Positions 1 through 8,195 of a stretch of DNA of 20,560 nucleotides are shown here, piece after piece (position 1 is the stretch's first letter; every line of letters starts with the position of its first letter). The notes beneath the pieces were generated by a model, which made no database searches, was not told where the DNA came from, and was given only the letters and a program-made list of their open reading frames with translations. Position numbers and translations under genes: made by a program. Source of the DNA: Planctomycetia bacterium (GTDB lineage Bacteria; Planctomycetota; Phycisphaerae; Phycisphaerales; SM1A02); contig JAACEA010000254.1 in assembly GCA_009936695.1 (NCBI GenBank), forward strand, positions 1 through 20,560, in the 5' to 3' direction.

Positions 1-50
1 GGGAAGGCGAACAAAATAGTCTGACGGCATCTCAAGGAAACAGCATCTCC

Positions 51-1406
51 ATGGCACTTGAACTGCATGTTGCGATCGCTTCCGTCGCACTTATCGCATC
101 GCCGGTCCTCGCTTCCGGAGTCGGCCCCGAGGTCGACCATGAAATCACGGGAGAGGTGGCCGACGAGATTCGCGCACTTCGCGGTGAGATCGCGGAACTC
201 CGACGGGAATCCGACGCGGGGTGGCTCACCGAGCGGCGATCGAATGAGATCCGAGGCGTCGTCAACGACGTGCTGGCGGACGCTTCGAGCCGGGCCAGTC
301 TCCAGGACTCGGGCGCGACCGCGGGCTGGAACAAGGGGTTCTTCCTCGCCAGCCCCGACGGCCGTTTCAAGTTGAAGGTCGGCGGGCAGGTTCAGGTTCG
401 TTGGGTCCTGAACTCCGCGGCCGATCAGCCGACCGCCTACGGCTTCGAGAATCGTCGCACCAAGCTCTCCTTCTCCGGAAACGTGTTCGACAAGTCCTGG
501 ACCTACAAGGTCAAGGGTGGTTTTTCGCGGGCGGGTGGGCTCTTCAGGCTCGAGGAGGCGTGGGTCCAGAAGAAGCTCGAGAACGGACTCGCCATCAAGG
601 TCGGTCAGTTCAAGGCCCCGTGGATGCGGGAGGAACTCGTCTCGAGTTCCAGGCAGCTCACCGTCGAACGCTCGATCGTCAACGAGTACTTCAACCAGGG
701 GTATGCCCAGGGAATCCAGGTCGGCTACGAGGCCGAGGACTTCCGCGTCTCGGCCTGGACCGGTGACGGGATCGGCTCGCGGGGGTTCGGCCCCGCCCGC
801 ACCAACAGTCAGAACACGACCTGGGACCAGACCAGCACCAACTACTCGTTCGCCGCCCGGGCCGAGTTCAAGCTCTCCGGCGAATGGAGCCAGTTCAAGG
901 ACTTCAGCAGCGCCCGGGGCAGTGACTCGGGCATGATGTTCGGTGTTGCGGGGGTGACCCAGCGAGCCAACCAGAACATCGGCGCCGCCGAGGGCACCAA
1001 GGTCTACGGCGTGACTGGTGACTTCACCTGGGACCTCTCCGGGGCGAGCCTCTTCGTCTCCGGCGTCTGGACCAACGTCGACCAGCCCGGGGCCCAGTCC
1101 ACGAACCCCTGGGGCGTCACGATCCAGGGCGGTTACTTCGTGACCGAGACGGTCGAAGCGTTCGCCCGCTACGAGTACATGGACTACGACCCGCCCACCT
1201 CCTCCGACATCGCTCGGTTCGATGGGTTCACGGTGGGTGGGAACTGGTTCATCAACAAGAGCGTGAAGTTCACCGCCGACTTCACCTACAACTTCGCCTC
1301 GCTCGCCACCGGGGCGTTCGTGGCCAGCAGCGCCGGATTCCGGACCGACGATCCCGGCCAGGACGGCCAGTGGGCGATCCGGGCCCAGCTGCAGCTGCTG
1401 TTCTGA
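51..1406 (+). CDS. Outer-membrane porin, phosphate-selective porin O/P type (first of a tandem pair)
   Basis: This is a 451-residue predicted beta-barrel porin that would let small solutes cross the outer membrane. Residues 1 to about 22 form a signal peptide ending near VLASG. Residues about 30-57 are charged and heptad-like (DEIRALRGEIAELRRE), suggesting a short periplasmic coiled coil. From residue 58 a block beginning WLTERRSNEIRGVV and running to GGQVQVR is shared with the next gene. The rest is the alternating aromatic/polar pattern of barrel strands, and the protein ends in LQLLF; a terminal phenylalanine is the usual outer-membrane assembly signal. KVGQFKAPW and the EE pair after it resemble the porin O/P core. 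An AAGGA at 34-38 precedes the ATG with rather long spacing. Substrate cannot be read from the sequence. The porin call is firm; the exact subfamily is inferred from resemblance. Confidence 0.85.
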   Translation: MALELHVAIASVALIASPVLASGVGPEVDHEITGEVADEIRALRGEIAELRRESDAGWLTERRSNEIRGVVNDVLADASSRASLQDSGATAGWNKGFFLASPDGRFKLKVGGQVQVRWVLNSAADQPTAYGFENRRTKLSFSGNVFDKSWTYKVKGGFSRAGGLFRLEEAWVQKKLENGLAIKVGQFKAPWMREELVSSSRQLTVERSIVNEYFNQGYAQGIQVGYEAEDFRVSAWTGDGIGSRGFGPARTNSQNTTWDQTSTNYSFAARAEFKLSGEWSQFKDFSSARGSDSGMMFGVAGVTQRANQNIGAAEGTKVYGVTGDFTWDLSGASLFVSGVWTNVDQPGAQSTNPWGVTIQGGYFVTETVEAFARYEYMDYDPPTSSDIARFDGFTVGGNWFINKSVKFTADFTYNFASLATGAFVASSAGFRTDDPGQDGQWAIRAQLQLLF

Positions 1407-1460
1407 TCTCGAATCATCCACCCGCGAGCACTGGATCCACGGATCTCGTGTTGCAGGAAA

Positions 1461-1500
1461 CCCCGGCCGGCTCCGAATCACGGAGTCGGCCGGTTTCTTC
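1461..1500 (+). terminator. Hairpin terminator after the first porin
   Basis: The arms at 1463-1475 and 1481-1493 pair over 13 bp with a single G-U wobble around a five-base loop (AATCA), and are followed by TTTCTTC. GAAA before the 5' arm also matches TTTC after the 3' arm, so the structure could work on either strand. It separates the two porin genes into independent or attenuated transcription units. Confidence 0.8.
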
Positions 1501-1568
1501 ATGCGGTCGGTTTCGACCGGCCGATAGATGCGGTACGGATTTCTTCAAACCAAGAGCACGAGGTTTCC

Positions 1569-3209
1569 ATGCGCAGGATGCGAATTGGACGGACGGGCGG
1601 GCTTCTGGGCGTCACCGCGACGCTGCTGACGGCCACCGCCCAGGGGCAGGACGCCACCGCGATCGAGGAGATGGCCCGTCGCCTCGCCGACATCGAGAAG
1701 CAGAACGAGACGCTCAAGACGCGGGTCAACGAGCTCGAGGCGGCCGATGCCGACGTCTGGCTCACCCAGGAGCGATCGGACCAGATCCGGGCCGTGGTCA
1801 CCGACGTCCTCGCGGATGCGGAGACGAGGGTCAGCCTCCAGTCGAGCGGGATGACCGCGGGCTGGGACGACGGCTTCTTCCTCGCGAGTCCGGACGGCCG
1901 ATTCCGACTCGAGGTCGGCGGCATGGTCCAGGTGCGATACATGGACTCCCATATCCGGGAGGGTTGGCCGACCTTCAACGACCAGGGTCAGCAGGAGCAG
2001 CAGTTCGCGGCCGAGGATGACGTCACCAGCCGGGCTGGTTTCGACATCCCGCACGCCCGGCTCGATTTCAAGGGGCATGTCTTCGGGCCCGACACCCGAT
2101 TCCGAGTCCAGGGTGAATTCACCAACGAACGTCCCAATTCGATCCAGCTGTACACCAATCCAATCGCCGCCTCTTCACCGGAAAACGGCTCGTCGAACGG
2201 AGCCTTCGAGCTCCTTGACGCCTACATCCTGCAGGAGATCGGCAACGGGTGGGCCATCCGGGTCGGTCAGTTCAAGTTGCCCTTCGATCGTGGCTGGGAG
2301 GTTCCGATTGCGAACCAGCTGACCGGCGAGCGGAACACCGTCGCCCTCCACATGGGGATCGGCCGAAGCCAGGGCATCGAGCTCGCGTGGGGCGGTGACA
2401 CCACCCGCGCCCGCGTCGCCTTCAGCGACGGTGGAAACGACCGGATCTTCGATGCCTACCACTTCAGCACCACGCAGCCCCTGAACTCGCCGTACGACTT
2501 CTCCCAGGCGGAGCTCGCGTTCTCCGGTCGCCTTGAGTTCAAGCTCGCCGGCAACTGGCGCGAGTTCGACTCGATGACGTCGCCGCCGGGATCGGAGATG
2601 GGCGTGCTCCTGGGTGTCGGCGCCCATTGGCAGCAGAGCAAGGTGATGCTGAATCCCAGCAGCTACAACGCCACGCCCGACGGTGGCTACAACGACTGGT
2701 TCGCGTTGACGGGCGACCTCACCTGGAACCTCGGTGGCGGCAGCATCAGCGCCGCGGCCTATTACCACCACGTCGCGTCCAAGTCCTCCTACCTGTACTT
2801 CGGCTTCTCGCCGGTCGGAGGCTCCAACAACCGGACCTTCGACGCGGGGAATGTCGCGATGTTCGGAGCCAGCCTCTACGGGTCGATGTATCTCACCGCG
2901 GACTTCGAGGCGTTCGTCGGTGTCGATTACATGGAAGTCGTCGACAACGGAAACCTCGGGGCGCTCGCCAATTCGCCGCCGGGACTCTCGGCGGACTTCT
3001 ACGGGGCCTTCGCGGACACTTCGAACTTCTCCAGCATCACCGCCGGCAGCACCTGGTACCTCGACGGGAACGATCTGAAGTGGGGTTTCTCGGTGAGTTA
3101 CTTCCCGAGATCCATCTCCCCGGCGTGGACCACGCCTGAAACCGGGGTCCGGTCGACCCCGGTCAGTGATGCCTACACGATCCGGACCTACCTCCAGCTC
3201 ATGTTCTGA
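1569..3209 (+). CDS. Outer-membrane porin, phosphate-selective porin O/P type (second of a tandem pair)
   Basis: This is a 546-residue paralogue of the preceding porin. A signal peptide covers residues 1 to about 27 (cleavage near TAQGQD). Residues about 30-62 form a clear heptad-patterned coiled coil (IEEMARRLADIEKQNETLK). A block from WLTQERSDQIRAVV to GGMVQVR (residues 64-123) matches the first porin closely, including the stretch GFFLASPDGRF. The remainder is a predicted barrel with the core motif VGQFKLPFDRGWE and a terminal phenylalanine (LQLMF). It is about 95 residues longer than its neighbour; the added length falls in the barrel part and may be longer loops. ACGAGG at 1558-1563 is the likely ribosome binding site; an in-frame ATG at 1578 is an alternative start. 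Likely role: passive uptake, with a specificity different from the first copy. Confidence 0.85.
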   Translation: MRRMRIGRTGGLLGVTATLLTATAQGQDATAIEEMARRLADIEKQNETLKTRVNELEAADADVWLTQERSDQIRAVVTDVLADAETRVSLQSSGMTAGWDDGFFLASPDGRFRLEVGGMVQVRYMDSHIREGWPTFNDQGQQEQQFAAEDDVTSRAGFDIPHARLDFKGHVFGPDTRFRVQGEFTNERPNSIQLYTNPIAASSPENGSSNGAFELLDAYILQEIGNGWAIRVGQFKLPFDRGWEVPIANQLTGERNTVALHMGIGRSQGIELAWGGDTTRARVAFSDGGNDRIFDAYHFSTTQPLNSPYDFSQAELAFSGRLEFKLAGNWREFDSMTSPPGSEMGVLLGVGAHWQQSKVMLNPSSYNATPDGGYNDWFALTGDLTWNLGGGSISAAAYYHHVASKSSYLYFGFSPVGGSNNRTFDAGNVAMFGASLYGSMYLTADFEAFVGVDYMEVVDNGNLGALANSPPGLSADFYGAFADTSNFSSITAGSTWYLDGNDLKWGFSVSYFPRSISPAWTTPETGVRSTPVSDAYTIRTYLQLMF

Positions 3210-3248
3210 GCCTCTCCGAGTCGGATCCGGGGCCTCTTCGTCCACTCA

Positions 3249-3284
3249 CGCGGTCTCGTCGCTTCGGCGACGAGGCCGCGTTTT
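3249..3284 (+). terminator. Strong terminator with a UUCG tetraloop after the second porin
   Basis: The arms at 3249-3262 and 3267-3280 form a 14-bp stem with one wobble pair, closed by C(UUCG)G, an exceptionally stable tetraloop, and followed by TTTT at 3281-3284. This is a textbook intrinsic terminator and cleanly isolates the porins from the purL operon. Confidence 0.92.
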
Positions 3285-3371
3285 CCGCTCGGCGTTCCGG
3301 CCCCCATCCGGGAGGGGCCGGGATCACGCGCCACTTGGGGCTCGTCGAGAGCCGTGCCGCGAGGGATTCCC

Positions 3372-3377
3372 TAAAAT
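3372..3377 (+). promoter_or_regulatory. Possible -10 element just upstream of purL
   Basis: TAAAAT is one of very few AT-rich hexamers in this intergenic stretch and ends nine bases before the purL ATG. If used, transcription would begin almost at the start codon and give a leaderless or nearly leaderless mRNA. I see no convincing -35 at normal spacing. The same bases are also part of a four-codon open frame, which gives a competing explanation. Confidence 0.3.
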
Positions 3378-3386
3378 GCCGCGGAA

Positions 3387-6300
3387 ATGACCATCGCCAA
3401 CGCCGCGTCCCCGACCATGACCACCACCGTCCACCGTATCGAGATCCATCGGCGTCCCGAATTCGGTGATCCGGCCGCGGATGCCCTGCGTCGCGAATTC
3501 GAGGGGCTCCCGCCGGGCCTGTTGCCTCGGTCGGTCGACTGCGCCGCGGTCTATCTGATCGAGGGTGCGTTCTCCGATCGTGAACTCTCGATGATCGCCG
3601 AGGAACTGCTCGCGGACCCCGTGACCCAGTCACCGGTCATCGGCGCCGCAGCCGCGGGGGCCGATGAAGTGGTGATCGAGGTGCACCCGCTCCCCGGGGT
3701 GATGGATCCCGCGGCGGCCTCGATCGCGACCGCGATCCACGCGATGCTCGGCGAGTCCGAGGGCTCGGCCATCACGGTCCGGACCGGTCGTCGATACACC
3801 TTCGGGGGAATCGATGCGGAGGCCGGTGGCGATCTCGCGACCCGTCTTCTCGCGAACCCGGTGGTCCACGCGATTCACACCGGCCCGTATCACCCGGCGT
3901 CCTTCCCGGTCGGTCACCAGCAACCGTTCGAGGTTCGCGACGTGCCGCTGTGCGAACTCGATGACGCCGGTCTGGAGCGACTGAGCCGCGACGCGCATCT
4001 CTTCCTCTCGCTCGACGAGATGCGGGCGATCCAGTCCCATTACCAGGGCCTCGGTCGCGAGCCTCGGGAGATCGAACTGGAGACGCTCGCCCAGACCTGG
4101 TCCGAGCATTGCGTTCACAAGACCTTGAAGGCGACCATCGAGTATCGCGAACCCGCCGACGAATCGGGCTTCTCCATTCGCGACACCGCGGGTCATCGGC
4201 CCGGCCATTCGGTCGACGACGCCGGGCGGGTTCGGATTGAAAACCTGTTGAAGTCGACCGTCGCCGCCGCGACCCATCAACTGATGGCGGACGGCCTCGA
4301 CGACTGGTGCCTGTCGGTCTTCGTGGACAATGCGGGCATCGTGGGATTCGACGACGACACCGCGGTGTGCATGAAGGTCGAGACCCACAACCATCCGTCG
4401 GCGATCGAGCCGTACGGCGGGGCCGCGACCGGGATCGGCGGTTGCATCCGCGACATCATGGGCACCGGGCTCGCGGCGAAGCCGATCGCGGCGACCGACG
4501 TGTTCTGCGTCGGAACCGACGCGCCGGCCGAGATCCCCACGGGCTGCCTGCATCCGCACCGCATCCTCGGCGAGGTGGTCGCGGGGGTTCGCGACTATGG
4601 CAACCGCATGGGCATACCCACCATCGATGGGGGGGTGTGGTTCGACGATCGCTACATCGGCAACCCGCTCGTGTACGTCGGTTGCGTCGGTGTGATGCCC
4701 CGTGATCTGATCTCCGGCGACGCCCGGCCCGGGGATCGGATCATCGCGATGGGCGGTCGCACGGGACGGGACGGGATCCACGGTGCGACCTTCTCGAGCG
4801 CGGAACTGACCGACACCCATGCCGACGAGTTCAGTCACGCGGTGCAGATCGGTAACGCCATCACCGAGAAGGTGACGCTCGATGCCGTTCTCGCGGCACG
4901 GGATCATCCCGACGGTTGCCTGTTCAGCTCGATCACCGACTGCGGGGCTGGTGGCTTCAGCAGCGCCGTGGGCGAGATGGGCGAGAAGATCGGGGCCGAG
5001 GTGCGGTTGGATCGGGCGCCGCTCAAGTACGACGGTCTGAGTCCGGTCGAAGTCTGGATCAGCGAGGCCCAGGAACGCATGGTGCTCGCGGTGCCGGCGG
5101 AGAACGTCGACGCGATCGCGGCGATCTGCGACAGTCACGATGTCGAGTGGTGCGATCTCGGTGAGTTCGGAACGCCCGACCGGGAACTGGTGCTTCGCTG
5201 GGGCGACGTCGAGGTCGGCCGAATCGCGATGGAATTCATGCACGACGGGGTGCCCATGCCTCTTCGTGAGGCGGTTTGGGATCCCGAGTGGGCCGCCCGC
5301 GAGGCCGGCGGTGACGACGTCGGCGTGGAACGGTCGGGAGTGATCGGTGATGTCGCCGGCGTGTTCGACCTGACGGCCACGCTTCTGGGGCACCCGAATC
5401 TTGCAAGCAAGGCGTGGATCGTGCGGCAGTACGACCACGAGGTCCAGGGTGGCAGCGTGGTGAAGCCCTTCGTCGGCCCGAACGCGGGACCGGGGGACGC
5501 GGCGGTGATTCGTCCGGTTCCCGATCGCCCCCGCGGACTGGCGATCGGCCACGGGCTCGCCACCGGGCTCGCCCGCGACCCGTACGTGATGGGGCTGGCG
5601 GCGATCGACGAGTGCGTTCGCAACATGGTCTGCGTCGGTGCGGATCCCGACCGCATCGCGATCCTCGACAACTTCTGCTGGCCCGGATGCGACGACCCTC
5701 GAAACCTCGGATCGCTGGTCCGTGCGGCCGAAGCGTGCCTCGATGGCGGCCTCGCGTATCGCACGCCGTTCGTGAGCGGCAAGGACTCTCTGAACAACCA
5801 GTTCACGACCGAGGACGGTCGGACGATTCGAATCCCGCCGACCCTGTTGATCTCGGGCATGGGCATCGTTTCCGAGGAACGATTCGCCACCACCATGGAT
5901 GCCAAGCGTCCGGGCAGCCGTCTGCTCGCGATCGGCGCGACGACGAATCGCCTTGGTGGCTCGCACTACCTTCGGGTCGGCGGGGATCCGGCCGCTGGCG
6001 TCGACGAACTGCCGGTGGTCGATCTCGAACTGGGGCCCAGGATCGCGCGGATCGTCCACGACGCGATTCGCCAGGGTCTGGTTCGGTCGGCCCATGACGC
6101 GAGCGAGGGCGGACTTCTGCCCGCCGCGATCGAGATGGCTTTCGCAGGGGGGCTCGGTCTCGAGCTCGATCTCGACGCGGTGCCGGTCGACGGAGCATCC
6201 GTCTCCGCCTTGGCGAGGGCGTTCGCGGAGGATCCCTCACGCTATCTCCTGGAAGTCGAGGAAGCGGATCTTCCGGCGGTCGAGGCACTGCTGGCGGACG

Positions 6301-6440
6301 TACCGCACGGCGTGGTGGGATCGTTCGTCACCGCCGGCCCGGAAGGCGGCGAGATCTCGATTTCGGCGAGCGAACTCGGGTCGGGCCGCGAGACGGCGTT
6401 CCGGCTCGAGGAAGCATGGAAGCGAGGGTGTGACCGATGA
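3387..6440 (+). CDS. purL: Phosphoribosylformylglycinamidine synthase, PurS-PurS-PurL fusion
   Basis: This enzyme turns FGAR, ATP and glutamine-derived ammonia into FGAM, the fourth step of de novo purine synthesis, in the cytoplasm. At 1017 residues it is longer than ordinary small PurL (about 740) and shorter than the single-chain large form (about 1300). Residues about 15-85 and 93-170 look like two PurS domains; the second has PLPGVMDP and LLANPVV, typical of PurS. The PurL part follows with the linker ELETLAQTWSEHCVHK (catalytic-loop His at 241) and the ATP/Mg signature VETHNHPSAIEPYGGAATG (331-349). The second half has GHPNLASKAWIVRQYDHEVQ and FVSGKDSLNNQF. The glutaminase is separate: purQ overlaps the 3' end by four bases (ATGA). 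The ATG at 3387 is used here; M11 (3417) is an alternative. There is no strong ribosome binding site at standard distance. Confidence 0.95.
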   Translation: MTIANAASPTMTTTVHRIEIHRRPEFGDPAADALRREFEGLPPGLLPRSVDCAAVYLIEGAFSDRELSMIAEELLADPVTQSPVIGAAAAGADEVVIEVHPLPGVMDPAAASIATAIHAMLGESEGSAITVRTGRRYTFGGIDAEAGGDLATRLLANPVVHAIHTGPYHPASFPVGHQQPFEVRDVPLCELDDAGLERLSRDAHLFLSLDEMRAIQSHYQGLGREPREIELETLAQTWSEHCVHKTLKATIEYREPADESGFSIRDTAGHRPGHSVDDAGRVRIENLLKSTVAAATHQLMADGLDDWCLSVFVDNAGIVGFDDDTAVCMKVETHNHPSAIEPYGGAATGIGGCIRDIMGTGLAAKPIAATDVFCVGTDAPAEIPTGCLHPHRILGEVVAGVRDYGNRMGIPTIDGGVWFDDRYIGNPLVYVGCVGVMPRDLISGDARPGDRIIAMGGRTGRDGIHGATFSSAELTDTHADEFSHAVQIGNAITEKVTLDAVLAARDHPDGCLFSSITDCGAGGFSSAVGEMGEKIGAEVRLDRAPLKYDGLSPVEVWISEAQERMVLAVPAENVDAIAAICDSHDVEWCDLGEFGTPDRELVLRWGDVEVGRIAMEFMHDGVPMPLREAVWDPEWAAREAGGDDVGVERSGVIGDVAGVFDLTATLLGHPNLASKAWIVRQYDHEVQGGSVVKPFVGPNAGPGDAAVIRPVPDRPRGLAIGHGLATGLARDPYVMGLAAIDECVRNMVCVGADPDRIAILDNFCWPGCDDPRNLGSLVRAAEACLDGGLAYRTPFVSGKDSLNNQFTTEDGRTIRIPPTLLISGMGIVSEERFATTMDAKRPGSRLLAIGATTNRLGGSHYLRVGGDPAAGVDELPVVDLELGPRIARIVHDAIRQGLVRSAHDASEGGLLPAAIEMAFAGGLGLELDLDAVPVDGASVSALARAFAEDPSRYLLEVEEADLPAVEALLADVPHGVVGSFVTAGPEGGEISISASELGSGRETAFRLEEAWKRGCDR

Positions 6441-7279
6441 GCGAGGTGAACACTTCGAATCACGCGTCGTCGGACGATCGACCGAAGGCCCTCGTCATCA
6501 CGGCCCCGGGCATCAACTGCGACGGCGAACTCGCACTGGCCTTCGAGGCCGCGGGTGCGGCGCCGGAGTCCGTCCTGCTCGCGGACCTGATCGAACGACC
6601 CGCGATCGTCGACCGGTTCTCGCTGATCGGGTTGCCCGGCGGATTCAGTTATGGAGATGACGGCGGCGCAGGTCGGGTGCTCGCCCAGTTGATCCGTCGC
6701 GGCCTCTATCCCGCGCTCGCGGCCGCGATCGAGCGTGGGGTGCCGATGATCGCGCCGTGCAACGGCTTCCAGATCGCGGTGCAGGCCGGCCTCCTGCCGG
6801 GACCGGCCGAAGGGGAGTCATGGCCCGTGGAGCCTGCGGTTCCGACCGTCGCGCTGGCGCCGAACGAGCTCGGGCGATTCCATGACGTGTGGACCGGCGT
6901 GGAGATTCCCGAGTCGACCCGGTGCATCTGGACCGCGGGGCTCGGGGCGGTTCCGTCCGAGGCGATGGTGCTTCCCTCCGCGCACGGTGAAGGCCGCTTC
7001 GTGGCCCCCGACGAGATGATGGCGGCGCTGGAGTCCGAAGGTCGGGTCGCCCTGCGGTACACCGAGGCGGATCACTTCAACGGTTCTCGTGGGCGGGTGG
7101 CCGGCATCTGCGATGCGAGTGGTCTGGTCTTCGGTCTGATGCCGCACCCGGAGCGATACACGCGGTGGTCCCAGCATCCCACCTGGACGAGACTCGAGGC
7201 TTCCGTCCGACGCGGCGACACGCCGGGCCTCGCGATGTTCAGAAACGCGGTGCGCCACGCCACGGCCGTCGTGCGTTGA
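6437..7279 (+). CDS. purQ: Phosphoribosylformylglycinamidine synthase glutaminase subunit
   Basis: This class I glutamine amidotransferase hydrolyses glutamine and passes ammonia to PurL. It has 280 residues, slightly longer than the usual 225-260. Visible motifs are the GINCDGE region, GGFSYGDDGGAGR (residues 68-80), the nucleophile Cys108 in APCNGFQ, and His237 and Glu239 in MPHPERY, so the catalytic triad is intact. The usual GGFSYGDYLRAGA is altered in the middle (DGG instead of YLR). The start ATG overlaps the purL stop as ATGA, implying translational coupling and matched stoichiometry of the two subunits. The first 15 residues (SEVNTSNHASSDDRP) are an unconserved extension. Confidence 0.95.
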   Translation: MSEVNTSNHASSDDRPKALVITAPGINCDGELALAFEAAGAAPESVLLADLIERPAIVDRFSLIGLPGGFSYGDDGGAGRVLAQLIRRGLYPALAAAIERGVPMIAPCNGFQIAVQAGLLPGPAEGESWPVEPAVPTVALAPNELGRFHDVWTGVEIPESTRCIWTAGLGAVPSEAMVLPSAHGEGRFVAPDEMMAALESEGRVALRYTEADHFNGSRGRVAGICDASGLVFGLMPHPERYTRWSQHPTWTRLEASVRRGDTPGLAMFRNAVRHATAVVR

Positions 7280-8181
7280 AATCCGTGCCGGTGTCTTCCG
7301 AGGTCAGGAGTCCGAAGGGCTCACCCCCGGCGAAGTGCGGGCGTTGTGGATACGAACTCACCGGTCTCAAGCCGCGTTCGCGGTGCCCTGAATGCGGTGC
7401 CCGTGATGCGGGGGGACGAATTCGAGATGCGGATTCCCTCGCCCGCTCCTCCTACTCCAGCATCGTCGGGGTGATCTGGCGTTCGGCCGGAGTCATGATC
7501 GGCCAGGTCGGATTCCTCTTGGTCGCGATCTCGATCATCCGGACGTTTCCGGTCTGGCTCGCCGTTTTCGCGGCCGTCTGGGTGACCGCGGGGGTGTGGT
7601 TCCGGACCAGCATCGAACTGGATCCCGATCGGGATCACGGAGTTCCGTTTCGAGGGCTGCGACATCTGCTGCGAATCGCCATCCTGCTCGGCGCTCTGGG
7701 ACTGGTGGTCGTCGCGCTCGTACCGGGCGTGCCCCGCGGTTCGATGATCGAGGCGGGCTCGATCACGGTGGTGCTCGCGGCAGGGGTGGTCGCGGCGGTG
7801 CTGGGTCGCCGGACCGCCTGGTGGTTGCAGCACGAGCTCGCACAGGGGAACCTCGAGGCGGCGCCGTGGGCCTGGATCCTGACGCTCGGTGGCGTGGTGC
7901 TGGTGCTTGGTTCGCACTTCGCCGGGCTCCTGCCGCCCGGGGGGATCTCGGCGACCGGCCCCAAGCTCGCGTTGGCGGCGTTCGTCGGCGCGATCGGGTG
8001 GGCCGCCGTCGTCCTGTTCGCGGACGTCCTCGTCTTCGCGTCATCGATCCGCTGCCTGCTGCATCGCGCCCACTACGAGGATCTCGAGAGGCGGCGTGAG
8101 GAGAGGCGTGCGGAAGCGGCACGGGACTTCGACGACCGGGTTCGTCTGATGGATGGCGGCGGAAAGACCGGGCGAGATTGA
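7276..8181 (+). CDS. Zinc-ribbon multi-pass membrane protein, unknown function
   Basis: The frame is open much further upstream, but that part overlaps purQ. The likely start is the TTG at 7276, which shares TTGA with the purQ stop; GTG at 7285 or 7291 would shorten the product by three or five residues. The 301-residue product opens with a zinc ribbon, CGRCGYELTGL...RCPECG (Cys 21, 24, 37, 40), a pattern frequent in planctomycete membrane proteins. About six hydrophobic segments follow (near 68-88, 92-110, 131-152, 160-180, 198-218 and 230-256), then a charged cytoplasmic tail rich in Glu and Arg (EDLERRREERRAEAARDF). No enzymatic motif is visible. Its position inside the purL-nfo gene string suggests co-expression but does not reveal its job. 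Confidence 0.8.
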   Translation: MKSVPVSSEVRSPKGSPPAKCGRCGYELTGLKPRSRCPECGARDAGGRIRDADSLARSSYSSIVGVIWRSAGVMIGQVGFLLVAISIIRTFPVWLAVFAAVWVTAGVWFRTSIELDPDRDHGVPFRGLRHLLRIAILLGALGLVVVALVPGVPRGSMIEAGSITVVLAAGVVAAVLGRRTAWWLQHELAQGNLEAAPWAWILTLGGVVLVLGSHFAGLLPPGGISATGPKLALAAFVGAIGWAAVVLFADVLVFASSIRCLLHRAHYEDLERRREERRAEAARDFDDRVRLMDGGGKTGRD

Positions 8182-8187
8182 AAGGAG
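8182..8187 (+). promoter_or_regulatory. Ribosome binding site of nfo
   Basis: AAGGAG lies eight bases before the GTG at 8196. It is the best Shine-Dalgarno match in this gene string and selects 8196 over the upstream in-frame TTG at 8178. Confidence 0.7.
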
Positions 8188-8195
8188 CACGAGGC

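Noticed and set aside
3630-6095. Long open frame on the strand opposite purL
   Set aside because: It is an antisense shadow produced by GC-rich codon bias in purL; its protein is Arg/His/Asp-rich with no recognisable domain.
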